Part shown: piece by piece, positions 46,200 to 54,239 of the stretch
Numbering within the stretch: the stretch's first letter is position 1
Layout: the number at the start of each line of letters is the position of its first letter
Assembly (NCBI GenBank): GCA_030019255.1
Contig: JASEFK010000008.1
Span: forward strand, 43,185 to 107,184
Reading direction: 5' to 3'
From: Actinomycetota bacterium
GTDB taxonomy: Bacteria; Actinomycetota; Geothermincolia; Geothermincolales; RBG-13-55-18
Length of the DNA stretch: 64,000 nucleotides
The notes under the pieces: model-generated
Seen by the model: the letters and a program-made list of their open reading frames with translations, nothing else
The model's database searches: none
Told to the model about the DNA's origin: nothing
Made by a program: the position numbers and the translations under genes

Positions 46200-46542
46200 C
46201 GGCCAGACCGACCAACAACGGCCCGATCAACTATTTCTTGGCCTTTTTGTGGACGGCAACCAGCACCACTACCTACGGGAAAACTAGTTCGCAAGAGGCT
46301 ATAATTAGTATCATAGTCGTGTTTATTTAAGGGAATGCGACGCGGTCGCCGTAGTCGTTCGACTTGCCGGTAAAGGATGGAGCGTAAACTTCTCACCGCG
46401 GATGACTTTCCTGGATTTTCGCCTGCTCCCGGCCTGGTGGCCAGGCAATGGTTGTAGGTTTTTCGCCACGGAAAGCCTTTCCGTGGCCTTAGCAAGGATG
46501 GCGAGGGATTTCCTTGCCGGAGAGCGAGAAGGAGGTTGCGCT
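46200..46542. other. Long leader/intergenic region of acyl-CoA synthetase
   Basis: About 340 bp. TATAAT at 46300-46305 without a good -35. A perfect hairpin at 46465-46487 (GCCACGGAAA, 3-nt loop, TTTCCGTGGC) lies 60 bp before the start codon, in what would be a 5' leader of more than 200 nt. No known riboswitch consensus recognised. Confidence 0.45.
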
Positions 46543-48213
46543 ATGGGTTACGAGATCGTGCAGGGATTTCCGTCCACCTCTAACAACGGTTACCAGCTCA
46601 ACGTTCCCACCATTTTGAGGCACGCAGCCAGGTCCTATGGCGAGGTGGAGATCGCCTCCCGCAACCTGGACGGGAGCGTGTTGCGTTACAATTACCTGGA
46701 ATGCTACCGCCGTGTATGTCGCCTGGCCAACGCCCTGAAGAAGCTGGGCATCGGTCCCGGAGACCGGGTGGGGGTCCTGGATTTCAATACCCACCGCTTC
46801 GCTGAGCTCTTCTATGCCATCTCCGGGCTGGGGGCAGTGCTCCTGCAGATCAATCCACGGGTGTCCATGGAAGACCGTGCCTATATCATCAACCACAGCG
46901 AGGCCAAGTTGATTTGCGTATCCGACCTGCTCATTCCTCTCGTCGAGCCCATCGCCCCGGAGCTCAAGACGGTGGAGGGTTACCTGGTCATCACCGACCG
47001 CCCGGCGGATTCCCTGCCCACGCAGCTCAGCCCCCTCCATGCCTACGAGGAACTTATCCGGGACGAGGATCCGGACATCGACTGGCCCATGGTGGACGAG
47101 AAAGCGGCCTGTACCGCCTGCTACACCACTGGGACCACCGGCAAGCCCAAGGGCGTCTATGTCTCCCACCGCGCCCTCTACCTCCACACCCTGGCCGTGG
47201 CCATCAACCTCCACCTCACCCGGCACGACGTGATGATGCAAATCACCCCCATGTTCCACGTGCTGGGGTGGGGTGCCTTCATCACCGCGCCCCTGGTGGG
47301 GGCCAAGCTGGTCTTCCCGGGCATGTACACCCTGGAGATGGCCAACGTGCTGGTTGACATGCTCCTCTCCGAAGGAGTCACCGTGACCTGCGGGGCGCCG
47401 GCCATCTTCATGCCCATGCTGGAGTACATCCGCAAGATGGACCCCAAGCCGGACCTCAAGGGTTGCCGCATGGTATCCGGGGCCAGCGAACCACCCCTGG
47501 CCATGATGAAGGAGTACTGGGAGCTGGGGAAGGCCGACGTCATCCACGCCTACGGGGCCACAGAGACCACGCCCCTGGTTTCCATAAACTTCCTCAAGGC
47601 CGCCCTGGAGGGGCTCTCCGAGGAGGAGAAGTGGGACCTGAAGCGGAGGCAGGGCATTCCCGTGGTGGGCATCGACGTGAAGCTGGTGGACGAGGAGGGC
47701 AAGGAACTCCCCTTCGACGGCAAGTCCGTGGGCGAGCTCCTGATAAGGGGGCCCTGGGTCACCTGCTCCTATTACAACGACCCGCGCAGCGCCGAGGCCT
47801 TCACCGAGGATGGGTACTGGAGGAGCGGAGACGCGGCGGTCATCGATCCCAACTGCTACATCAAGATCGTGGACCGCTTCAAGGACCTGGTGAAGAGCGG
47901 TGGGGAGTGGATATCCACCGTGGACCTGGAGAACGCCATCATGGCCCATCCCGCCGTCCTGGAGGCGGGAGTCATCGGCATACCTCACCCGGAATGGGAA
48001 GAACGACCGCTGGCTCTGGTGGTCCTCCGGGAGGAATACCGGGGGAAGGTGTCCAAGGAGGATATCCTGGATTTCATCGCCCCCAGGTTCGCCAAGTGGC
48101 AGCTTCCCGACGAAGTCCTCTTCGTGGAAGAAATTCCCAAGACCTCGGTGGGCAAGATAGCCAAGAGGATAGCCCGGGAACAATACGGGGATTATTACCA
48201 GCGCAGAAAATAG
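46543..48213 (+). CDS. AMP-dependent acyl-CoA synthetase / ligase
   Basis: 556 residues from ATG 46543 behind a consensus AAGGAGGT. ATP/AMP motif YTTGTTGKPKG, second motif YGATETTPL, GYWRSGDAAVIDP and the hinge VDRFKDLVKSGGEWIS are intact; the C-terminal catalytic Lys is in KTSVGKIAKR. Activates a carboxylic acid to its CoA ester via an acyl-adenylate. Length and FADD-like motifs suit medium/long-chain or aromatic acids. With the dehydrogenases 4 kb away it fits anaerobic fatty or aromatic acid metabolism. Confidence 0.93.
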   Translation: MGYEIVQGFPSTSNNGYQLNVPTILRHAARSYGEVEIASRNLDGSVLRYNYLECYRRVCRLANALKKLGIGPGDRVGVLDFNTHRFAELFYAISGLGAVLLQINPRVSMEDRAYIINHSEAKLICVSDLLIPLVEPIAPELKTVEGYLVITDRPADSLPTQLSPLHAYEELIRDEDPDIDWPMVDEKAACTACYTTGTTGKPKGVYVSHRALYLHTLAVAINLHLTRHDVMMQITPMFHVLGWGAFITAPLVGAKLVFPGMYTLEMANVLVDMLLSEGVTVTCGAPAIFMPMLEYIRKMDPKPDLKGCRMVSGASEPPLAMMKEYWELGKADVIHAYGATETTPLVSINFLKAALEGLSEEEKWDLKRRQGIPVVGIDVKLVDEEGKELPFDGKSVGELLIRGPWVTCSYYNDPRSAEAFTEDGYWRSGDAAVIDPNCYIKIVDRFKDLVKSGGEWISTVDLENAIMAHPAVLEAGVIGIPHPEWEERPLALVVLREEYRGKVSKEDILDFIAPRFAKWQLPDEVLFVEEIPKTSVGKIAKRIAREQYGDYYQRRK

Positions 48214-48243
48214 CCCCGGGAACGGCTTTGACTTTTTGGTACG

Positions 48244-48280
48244 TAAGCGCCGCCACCGGATGTAGCGGCTACGTCGCTTA
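48244..48280. terminator. Hairpin between convergent acyl-CoA synthetase and sufB
   Basis: TAAGCG/CGCTTA outer arms with inner GCCGC/GCGGC pairing; no T-run. Tentative bidirectional terminator. Confidence 0.35.
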
Positions 48281-48357
48281 AGGGGAGGTTAAGGGTCGTA
48301 ATCTCCTTACCAGGCTATATCCACTTTGTCTTCTCCGGCAGGGGAACAGGCCCGATC

Positions 48358-49581
48358 TTAGAGGGCTTTCTCCTCCGAGAGTTCCATCATCCGCCGCATC
48401 TCCTGCTCCAGGAGAGGTGGGAGGCCCTCTATCTTCACGTTCAGGAAGCCGCGTACGATGGTGGAGACGGCCTCTTCCTCGCTCAAGCCCCGGGCCATGA
48501 GGTATTCCACCTCCTCCTGGGCGATCTTCCCCACCGCCGCCTCGTGGGACATGTCCACGTCCTCCGCCCTTCCCTCCAGCTCGGGCACGGCGTGGATCAC
48601 ACCACGCCCGTCGAGGATGAGCCCCCGGCACTCCAGGTGGGCCTTGACGCCTCCCACCTCGCCCCGGATGTGGCCCCGGGCGGCGATGTAGCCTCCCTTG
48701 GTAATGGCCCGGGAGATTATCTCCGCGCTGCAGCGGGGAGCGCCCAGGATGACCCGCGAGCCCACGTCCAGCTCGCTCCCCGGCTGGGCCACCAGGATGG
48801 AGTGGAACCGCGCCGTGGCCCCCTCCCCTACCAGCCTCGCCGTGGGATAGAGCTGCAGGGATTTCACCGGTTCCATGACCACGTAGTTGGACATGAAGAG
48901 CCCGCCCTCCTCCACCACGATGCCGCTGCGGGGCCGCACGTCCATACCCTCCGCCCAGTTGTGGACCATGGTGAAGGTTATCCTGGCGTTCTTCTTCACG
49001 TAGAACTCGGAGACGCCCAGGTGCAGGCCGGCCCGGATCTCGTGCTCGCTGGCGCACCCGGTGATGATGTGCAACTCCGAGCCCTCCTCGGCGATGATGA
49101 TGTTATGCACCCGTTGCGCAAAGCGAGGCTGGCGGATGTACAGGCAAGCCTGCAGGGGATATATGGTACGTGAACCGGGCAGGGCGCGCATGAAGTAACC
49201 CTCGAAGGGGCCGAGCTCCACCGCCGCCGTGTACTTGTCGGCGTCCACGGCCACGGCCTTCCAATAGTAGTCCCATATCCAGTCATATTTTTCCAGCGCC
49301 TCCCGGGTGCTCAGTATCTCCAGGCCTTTTTCCAGGGCCTTGCGGTGCACCACCGAGCCGTCAATCTGCACGAAGGAGCCGGAGCGCCGGCGGCCGCTCT
49401 TCTCCACCCCGGCGCGGGCCAGCTCCTCCTCGCCAAGTTCCTCAAGCTGCTCCAGGGAATCCACGTAGGAGCGCTCGGGGGCCGCACCGACATAGGCGCC
49501 GAGGTCAAGGTCGCTCCCGTAGGGGGCGGGTTTATCCGCCGCCGCCCTGGCCCTTTCCCTGAGTTCCTTCAACGCGTGCAT
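48358..49581 (-). CDS. sufB: SufB-type Fe-S cluster scaffold protein (SMS/minimal SUF)
   Basis: 407 residues from ATG 49581, overlapping the sufC stop by 13 bp. SufB/SufD family beta-helix: IIIAEEGSELHIITGCAS, HNWAEGMDVRPRSGIVVEEGG, LGAPRCSAEIISRAITKGG and DMSHEAAVGKIAQEEVEYLMARGLSEEEA, the last being the family C-terminal signature. Short, with no separate SufD, SufS, SufE or SufU nearby. A SufB-like protein paired only with SufC is the arrangement described as the SUF-like minimal system. The CASEH and GAPRC Cys are candidate cluster ligands. Confidence 0.93.
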   Translation of the reverse strand: MHALKELRERARAAADKPAPYGSDLDLGAYVGAAPERSYVDSLEQLEELGEEELARAGVEKSGRRRSGSFVQIDGSVVHRKALEKGLEILSTREALEKYDWIWDYYWKAVAVDADKYTAAVELGPFEGYFMRALPGSRTIYPLQACLYIRQPRFAQRVHNIIIAEEGSELHIITGCASEHEIRAGLHLGVSEFYVKKNARITFTMVHNWAEGMDVRPRSGIVVEEGGLFMSNYVVMEPVKSLQLYPTARLVGEGATARFHSILVAQPGSELDVGSRVILGAPRCSAEIISRAITKGGYIAARGHIRGEVGGVKAHLECRGLILDGRGVIHAVPELEGRAEDVDMSHEAAVGKIAQEEVEYLMARGLSEEEAVSTIVRGFLNVKIEGLPPLLEQEMRRMMELSEEKAL

Positions 49582-50321
49582 CGCGCACACTCCTCGAACC
49601 CGTAACGACGAATCCCCTCCAGTTGCTCCCGGGGGTTGCCTGAACACACGATGGTCCCCTCGCAGAGCACGTGACCAACATCCGCCTCCACGTAGTCCAG
49701 GATGTAACCGGTGTGGGTGATGATCAGCCCGCACCGGGTGCGGCGACGGCGGAGGTCCTTCTGGAGAAGCTTGCGGATGGCCCTGCCCACCAGCTGCAGG
49801 TTCTCCATGTCCACCCCGGACTCCGGCTCGTCCAGAAGCACCACGCGGGGATCCTGGGCCAGGAGCTGCAGGAGCTCGGAGCGTTTTATCTCCCCCCCGG
49901 AGAACCCGTGGTTCACGTCCCGCGAAAGGAACTCCACGAGGTTGAGGTCCGCGGCCAGCTTCTCCACGTCCACCCCGTCCCGCGAGCACAGAGCCACCAT
50001 CTGAGCCAGGGAGACCCCCCTCACCGTGGGAGGCCGCTGGAACATGATGCCTATACCCCGCCTGGCTCTCTCGTGGGGGGGCAGGTGGGTGATGTCCTCC
50101 CCTCCCAGGATTATCCTCCCCCGGGTAACCCGGTAGCGGGGAAAGCCCATCACCGCCATAAGCAGGGTGGTCTTGCCCGAGCCGTTGGGCCCGAAGAGAA
50201 CGTGGGTCTCCCCGCACCTGATGTCCAGGTTCACCCCGTGGAGGATCTGCCGTCCCTCCACCTCTACATGAAGGTCCTCCACCTTCAGGGTGGTGTCCCG
50301 TTCTTCCCTTGCTTCCTCCAA
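49569..50321 (-). CDS. sufC: SufC ATPase of minimal SUF system
   Basis: 250 residues from TTG 50321, which has GGGAGGTGA five bases upstream; the frame is open to 50423 but that extension is not family-like. Walker [33 protein letters not shown], signature FSGGEIKRSELLQLLAQDP, Walker B VVLLDEPESGVDMENL and ITHTGYILDYVEAD. Cytosolic ABC ATPase that drives cluster assembly on SufB. First gene of the two-gene operon. Confidence 0.94.
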   Translation of the reverse strand: MEEAREERDTTLKVEDLHVEVEGRQILHGVNLDIRCGETHVLFGPNGSGKTTLLMAVMGFPRYRVTRGRIILGGEDITHLPPHERARRGIGIMFQRPPTVRGVSLAQMVALCSRDGVDVEKLAADLNLVEFLSRDVNHGFSGGEIKRSELLQLLAQDPRVVLLDEPESGVDMENLQLVGRAIRKLLQKDLRRRRTRCGLIITHTGYILDYVEADVGHVLCEGTIVCSGNPREQLEGIRRYGFEECARCTR

Positions 50322-50729
50322 TTTCTCACCTCCCGGTTCCGGGATAGTCGGTTCCGCCGCCGACGGTGATAACGTCCGCTTTCCGGCCTCATCGTATCGA
50401 CGGTGACGATTCGCGAATCCCATCGACCTTGCTATCCGCCTTAGCCTGGACCATGCCCGACTGCGCCTCTGCTCGCCATCAATTTTACCCCCGCAGAAAA
50501 GGGGCCTAAAACCCTTCCTCCCCTTCCGGTAAATTGCGGGAGGCAGTTATCTCCTGAACAATCCTTGGGATAAAAGTTTGAAAAGTCTGTTTATCCTCGA
50601 TCAAGCAAGCTGAAGGAAAGGGGTGTTTATCCTGATTCGGCCAGCGGTCTTCGCTAACCGCAATTACCCCTTAAAGCCACCCTCCGGTTCACCGCAAGAT
50701 ACTGCGGACAGCTGGATCCCGCGTCATGC
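50322..50729. other. Intergenic region upstream of sufC
   Basis: About 400 bp. A 12-bp palindrome GATTCGCGAATC lies at 50408-50419, 87 bp before the sufC start, and GACGGTGA is repeated around 50362 and 50400; these may be operators. No promoter match is convincing. Confidence 0.4.
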
Positions 50730-50918
50730 TCAACTTCCCGAACTCGCAGGCTTCTTCCCGGCCCTGAGCAGGTCGTTGACGTGTTTTTGCACCTGGGGGA
50801 ACTGCGGGTGGTTGTTGCACGTCAAGAAGGGACAGTCCCGACATTCCCCCCGCGGAAAGAGATTACACAAAGCGAACCTCTCCCTCCCTCGGCCCACCTT
50901 CCATTCATACCATTCCAC
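50730..50918 (-). CDS. Small Cys-motif protein (CxDCPF type)
   Basis: 62 residues from GTG 50918 (VEWYEWKVGRGRERFALCN), preceded by AAGGGGACAGGG. Cys at 18, 26, 29 and 34 (FALCN, GECRDCPFLTCNNHP) could bind one metal ion or an Fe-S cluster. The CRDCPF core recurs as CGDCPF in another small protein encoded at 60.5 kb. It ends in an amphipathic helix (VQKHVNDLLRAGKK). Function unknown; lies 400 bp upstream of the SUF pair in the same orientation. Confidence 0.55.
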   Translation of the reverse strand: MEWYEWKVGRGRERFALCNLFPRGECRDCPFLTCNNHPQFPQVQKHVNDLLRAGKKPASSGS

Positions 50919-51347
50919 GCCCTGTCCCCTTTTCCTTCCCTGGACCTGATACTCCGGCCGGGAACCCGCCGGCCGCAAGGCAGGCTCCCCGCCGGCTGCG
51001 GTGCGGACGCTGTTAATACCCTGACATTCCTTTCCACTCCTCCGCCTGCGCGGCCACGAACCGTCGGGGGTACTTCGACCCGAGGAAGACTCCTGCCCAT
51101 ATCCACCGCCTCCCGACCCCGATTCCAGGATAGCGAGAGGGGGTGACATCCCTTCTCCCCGCCAACCGGCTACATGTGGACAAGAGGAGTACACGCATCC
51201 CCCCGAAAGACCCCCCGCCGGACGACATCCCGTATCCCGCTCGGCAGCCGGAAATAGGGACCATGAGAAGGCCCAGGTCTCAGGGATCCGGGCTTTCTCT
51301 CCTTCGGCCGCGACCGAGCCAGCTGGCCCGTTACCGACCTTGACATC
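50919..51347. other. Intergenic region, no gene seen
   Basis: About 430 bp between the dehydratase stop and the small Cys-motif gene; open frames here are GC-driven and lack ribosome sites. Confidence 0.4.
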
Positions 51348-52778
51348 CTAATCCTGGATGCCGGCCAGGAACTTGGCTATCTGCTTCTTCTCCTCGATGT
51401 TGTAGGTCCCCAGGATGGCGATGTCCTCCATGATGGGCGAGCCGCCGCCGTGCACCCCGGCGTATTGCATGACCCCGGCCATGGAGGAACAGGAGAAGTC
51501 GCTGATCCAGGCGAAGCACTTGTAGATGTTCTCCGGGCTCACCCCGTCCTTGCGGGCCAGGTACTTCTTCACCAGCTCCCCCACCTCCGGGCTGGCGAAC
51601 TCCTCGCTGTAAGGGAGGGTGGCCGGAAGTCCCCCGGCGACCTCGGCCAGAATGTCATACTCGTGGTAGAGGTTCACCCCGGCGTGCTTGCGGGCCACGT
51701 TGCAGAAGACCACGTCCGGTATCTGGGTTCCCGAGGGAGCCTTGGTGGACTTCACCGCGGCGGCGATGCCGCACCCGTAGACCAGCTCGGCCACGCTGAT
51801 CAGCTCGGCCAGGTTGTGGCGGACGTGGGGCTCGCGCTCGATGCCATTGTACTCCGCCACCAGGGCAGTGGTGCCCATGATGACGTCGGACATGGCCGGC
51901 TTGCAGCCGGTGTAGGAATGGCGGTGATAGAGGGCGAAGAGCAAGGCCAGCTGCCCGCCGAACTCCGTCTCCCCGCAGAGGAAGACCCTCTCCCAGGGCA
52001 CGAAGACGTCGTCGAAGATGGTCAAGGACTCGATCTCCCCCTTGCCAGAGAGGGGCGAGGCCACCTCGGGGACGCGCTCCCGGTAGCGGGCCCCCCGGCA
52101 CACCAGCTTGACCCCCGGCCAGTCGCTGGGCACGGCAAAGGCCACCGCCCAGGGGCCCTCCTCGGGGGTCAGGAAGCGGGTGGGGATGGCGATGATCTCG
52201 TGGGCCAGGGGGGCGAAAGAATTGTGGGCCTTGGCCCCTCGCACCACGATGCCGTCTTTCCTCTTCTCGATGACCCGCAGGTAGAGGTCAGGGTCGGTCT
52301 GTTCGTGGGGGCGACGCTTGCGGTGTCCCTTGACGTCGGACTGGGCACAGCAGCCCACGATGTCGTTGGCCTGCCAGTACTTGAGGTATTCCAGCCACCG
52401 CTGGTGGTACTCGGTGCCGTGCACCTGGTCGCACTGGTAGGTGATCACCGAGAGGGCGTTCATGGCATCGATGCCCATGCAGCGGGCAATGCATCCGCCC
52501 ACCAGGCGCGCCGCCACCCGGGTCATCTCCTGCTTGGCCATGAGGTCCTGCTCGTTCTGATGGATGTGGCAGAAGCGGTTGATGGTCTCCCCGGTGAGGT
52601 GGGACTTGGCAGTGGTGAGGTGCTGGAGTTCCTTGTTGTGCGCCAGGTCGCAGGTGAGCTCCAGGATTTCCGTTCCCGGTAGGTTCTCCCGTCCCAGGAT
52701 CTCGCCCCCCATGTAGATGTTGGGCTTCATGGACTTCAGGCTCTCCCGATACTCGGCCCCGGTGCGGATCATTTTCAT
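51348..52778 (-). CDS. abfD: 4-hydroxybutyryl-CoA dehydratase / vinylacetyl-CoA isomerase
   Basis: 476 residues. Flavin plus [4Fe-4S] enzyme of the HpaB-like fold. The four cluster ligands of the Clostridium aminobutyricum enzyme (C99, C103, H292, C299) have equivalents with identical spacing: C96 and C100 in GGCIARCMG, and H285 and C292 in YHRHSYTGC. Converts 4-hydroxybutyryl-CoA to crotonyl-CoA, used in aminobutyrate fermentation, succinate/ethanol metabolism or the 4-hydroxybutyrate carbon-fixation cycles. It stands alone, without other abf genes. Driven by a TTGACA promoter shared with a divergent TetR gene. Confidence 0.92.
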   Translation of the reverse strand: MKMIRTGAEYRESLKSMKPNIYMGGEILGRENLPGTEILELTCDLAHNKELQHLTTAKSHLTGETINRFCHIHQNEQDLMAKQEMTRVAARLVGGCIARCMGIDAMNALSVITYQCDQVHGTEYHQRWLEYLKYWQANDIVGCCAQSDVKGHRKRRPHEQTDPDLYLRVIEKRKDGIVVRGAKAHNSFAPLAHEIIAIPTRFLTPEEGPWAVAFAVPSDWPGVKLVCRGARYRERVPEVASPLSGKGEIESLTIFDDVFVPWERVFLCGETEFGGQLALLFALYHRHSYTGCKPAMSDVIMGTTALVAEYNGIEREPHVRHNLAELISVAELVYGCGIAAAVKSTKAPSGTQIPDVVFCNVARKHAGVNLYHEYDILAEVAGGLPATLPYSEEFASPEVGELVKKYLARKDGVSPENIYKCFAWISDFSCSSMAGVMQYAGVHGGGSPIMEDIAILGTYNIEEKKQIAKFLAGIQD

Positions 52779-52814
52779 CCCCTCCCAAGTTCAAATCTGG
52801 ATACTTGCCTTTCT

Positions 52815-52854
52815 AATATAGAATAATTATAATTTTTATGTCAATTTTAAAATT
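52815..52854 (-). promoter_or_regulatory. Strong promoter of abfD with overlapping palindromic operator
   Basis: Minus-strand TTGACA (plus 52839-52844), 18-bp spacer, TATATT (plus 52815-52820); leader about 30 nt. A perfect palindrome AATTTTAAAATT (52843-52854) overlaps the -35 end and lies in a ~90-bp region that is about 80 percent AT, in sharp contrast to its surroundings. It is well placed as the operator of the divergent TetR protein. Confidence 0.7.
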
Positions 52855-52877
52855 TAATTTTAATATAAGGATTATCA

Positions 52878-53543
52878 ATGGGGAATGATTTTAAAAGTCG
52901 GGATAAATTTACAACCATCATAAACGCGGCTCTCAAGGTCTTTGGCGAAAAGGGTTATTACAATGCCACCATCTCCGAGATAGCCCGTACCGCCGGCGTC
53001 TCCGAAGCCACCATCTACGAGTACTTCGGAAGCAAGGAGGACCTCCTCTTCGCCATCCCCGGGGAGATCACCCGCCAGGCGGTGGATTTCCTGGAGGGCA
53101 TGGCCCCCTTCATCAAGGGAGCGGTGAACAAGGTCCGGGCCATCGTCTACGGGTACTACCGGTTGTACAAGGAAAACCCCGATTACTCCTCGCTGGTGCT
53201 CCTTGACCTGAAGCATAACCGTAAATTCATGGAAGCCGAAGGCTACCAGGCGGTGAGAAAGGCCGCCGGCCTCCTCCTGGAGGCCATCAAGGAGGGCATG
53301 GGGTCGGGAGAATTCCGGCAGGATATCGATCCCTACCTGGTGCGCTCCATCATCCTGGGGACCATCGAGCACATCTTCTTCCGCTGGCACCTCAAGGGGC
53401 GCCGGGAGGATCTCCCCGACTTCGTGGATCCCTTACTGGAAATTCTTACCAGGGGGATAGGGAAATCCCCCGAACCGCCCACTTACCAGATAAACATCTC
53501 CCTCCCGGCGGAACCGGAGCCCGGCAGTCGGCCCGGCGGATAA
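52878..53543 (+). CDS. TetR/AcrR-family regulator
   Basis: 221 residues. N-terminal HTH (INAALKVFGEKGYYNATISEIARTAGVSEATIYEYFGSKEDLL, residues 14-57) and a FadR/AcrR-like ligand domain. Divergent from abfD across a 99-bp AT-rich spacer with a palindrome. Probably represses abfD and itself, with a CoA ester or related acid as ligand. AAGGA lies seven bases upstream of the ATG. The C-terminal ~30 residues (PEPPTYQINISLPAEPEPG) are probably unstructured. Confidence 0.92.
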   Translation: MGNDFKSRDKFTTIINAALKVFGEKGYYNATISEIARTAGVSEATIYEYFGSKEDLLFAIPGEITRQAVDFLEGMAPFIKGAVNKVRAIVYGYYRLYKENPDYSSLVLLDLKHNRKFMEAEGYQAVRKAAGLLLEAIKEGMGSGEFRQDIDPYLVRSIILGTIEHIFFRWHLKGRREDLPDFVDPLLEILTRGIGKSPEPPTYQINISLPAEPEPGSRPGG

Positions 53544-53812
53544 AGGCAACCCCGGGGCCAATCGCCTCCCCAAGCATCCCAGGCTTTTCTGGCGGGAAAG
53601 CGGGTCGTTCTCCTGGGTACGAGAGTACCCCGCCGAGAAGTAGCGCTGCGCAAGGTAAGCCCCGTGAGGTTGAGAAGGGCCAGGGTCAGGATGACCACCG
53701 CCAGGAACTTGGTGGTCGTTCTACCGGAATGATCACCCTTGAGGAACCCCAGCGCGAAAAGGAAAAAGAAACCAGTGGCCAGGACAACCAGGAAATAGCA
53801 AACCCGGTACAT
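53483..53812 (-). CDS. Small membrane protein, two predicted TM segments
   Basis: About 110 residues from ATG 53812 (AGGTGACCTGT upstream); GTG 53821 overlaps the stop of an upstream membrane-protein frame as GTGA. Hydrophobic segments CYFLVVLATGFFFLFALGFL and FLAVVILTLALLNLTGLTL suit a two-helix membrane protein. The C-terminal half is basic, Pro-rich and overlaps the end of the TetR gene, so the gene may be decaying at its 3' end. Confidence 0.4.
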   Translation of the reverse strand: MYRVCYFLVVLATGFFFLFALGFLKGDHSGRTTTKFLAVVILTLALLNLTGLTLRSATSRRGTLVPRRTTRFPARKAWDAWGGDWPRGCLYPPGRLPGSGSAGREMFIW

Positions 53813-53817
53813 ACAGG

Positions 53818-54020
53818 TCACCTAAAAGGACTGCGGTCCATTACCAGCAGGTGAGAGTAGGAGCCGGCGATCCACAGGCTGAAGAAGAACGTTGCCGCTG
53901 CCGGTATGCAATTGAGGAAGTTGCCTGGTCGGGCCCGGTACACAGAGATGGAGAGGAAAAGGCTGAAGGCGGCGGGAGGACTTGCGGAGAATATTAATCC
54001 AGCCGCAGCTGTTTTTGTGC
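53818..54020 (-). pseudogene. Possible C-terminal remnant of a polytopic membrane protein
   Basis: A frame ending at 53818 encodes FSLFLSISVYRARPGNFLNC followed by IPAAATFFFSLWIAGSYSHLL, two transmembrane helices with a G-x6-IP loop reminiscent of the last helices of carbon-starvation (CstA) transporters. Upstream of this the frame is Arg/Ser-rich and not membrane-like, so any original gene is truncated. Confidence 0.3.
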
Positions 54021-54239
54021 GGGTAGATTTTACGCCCCGGTGGCTGGAAAACCCGAATCCGCGCGAGGAGGCGAAGGGCGAGCCGAGACGTACCGCCTTG
54101 CGTATATCATTCGGCGCTCGACGATCGCTTCCAGGAGACGTTCCGGCCCGACGCACCACTTGCCGACGGGGAAAGCGCGGAGTTCATAAGCGACGGGGCG
54201 GGGAGGCCCTAAGGGCACGGGAGGGATGGCGAGATAAAG
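54021..54239. other. Intergenic region
   Basis: No gene or promoter supported. Confidence 0.3.

Noticed and set aside
48358-49581. Naming the scaffold SufD instead of SufB
   Set aside because: It is the only SufB/SufD-family gene beside sufC and keeps the SufB-like Cys-containing strands; SufD alone with SufC would be unusual.
50623-50949. 108-codon plus-strand frame opposite the small Cys-motif gene
   Set aside because: No ribosome site, and the minus-strand frame has a coherent Cys motif and helix.
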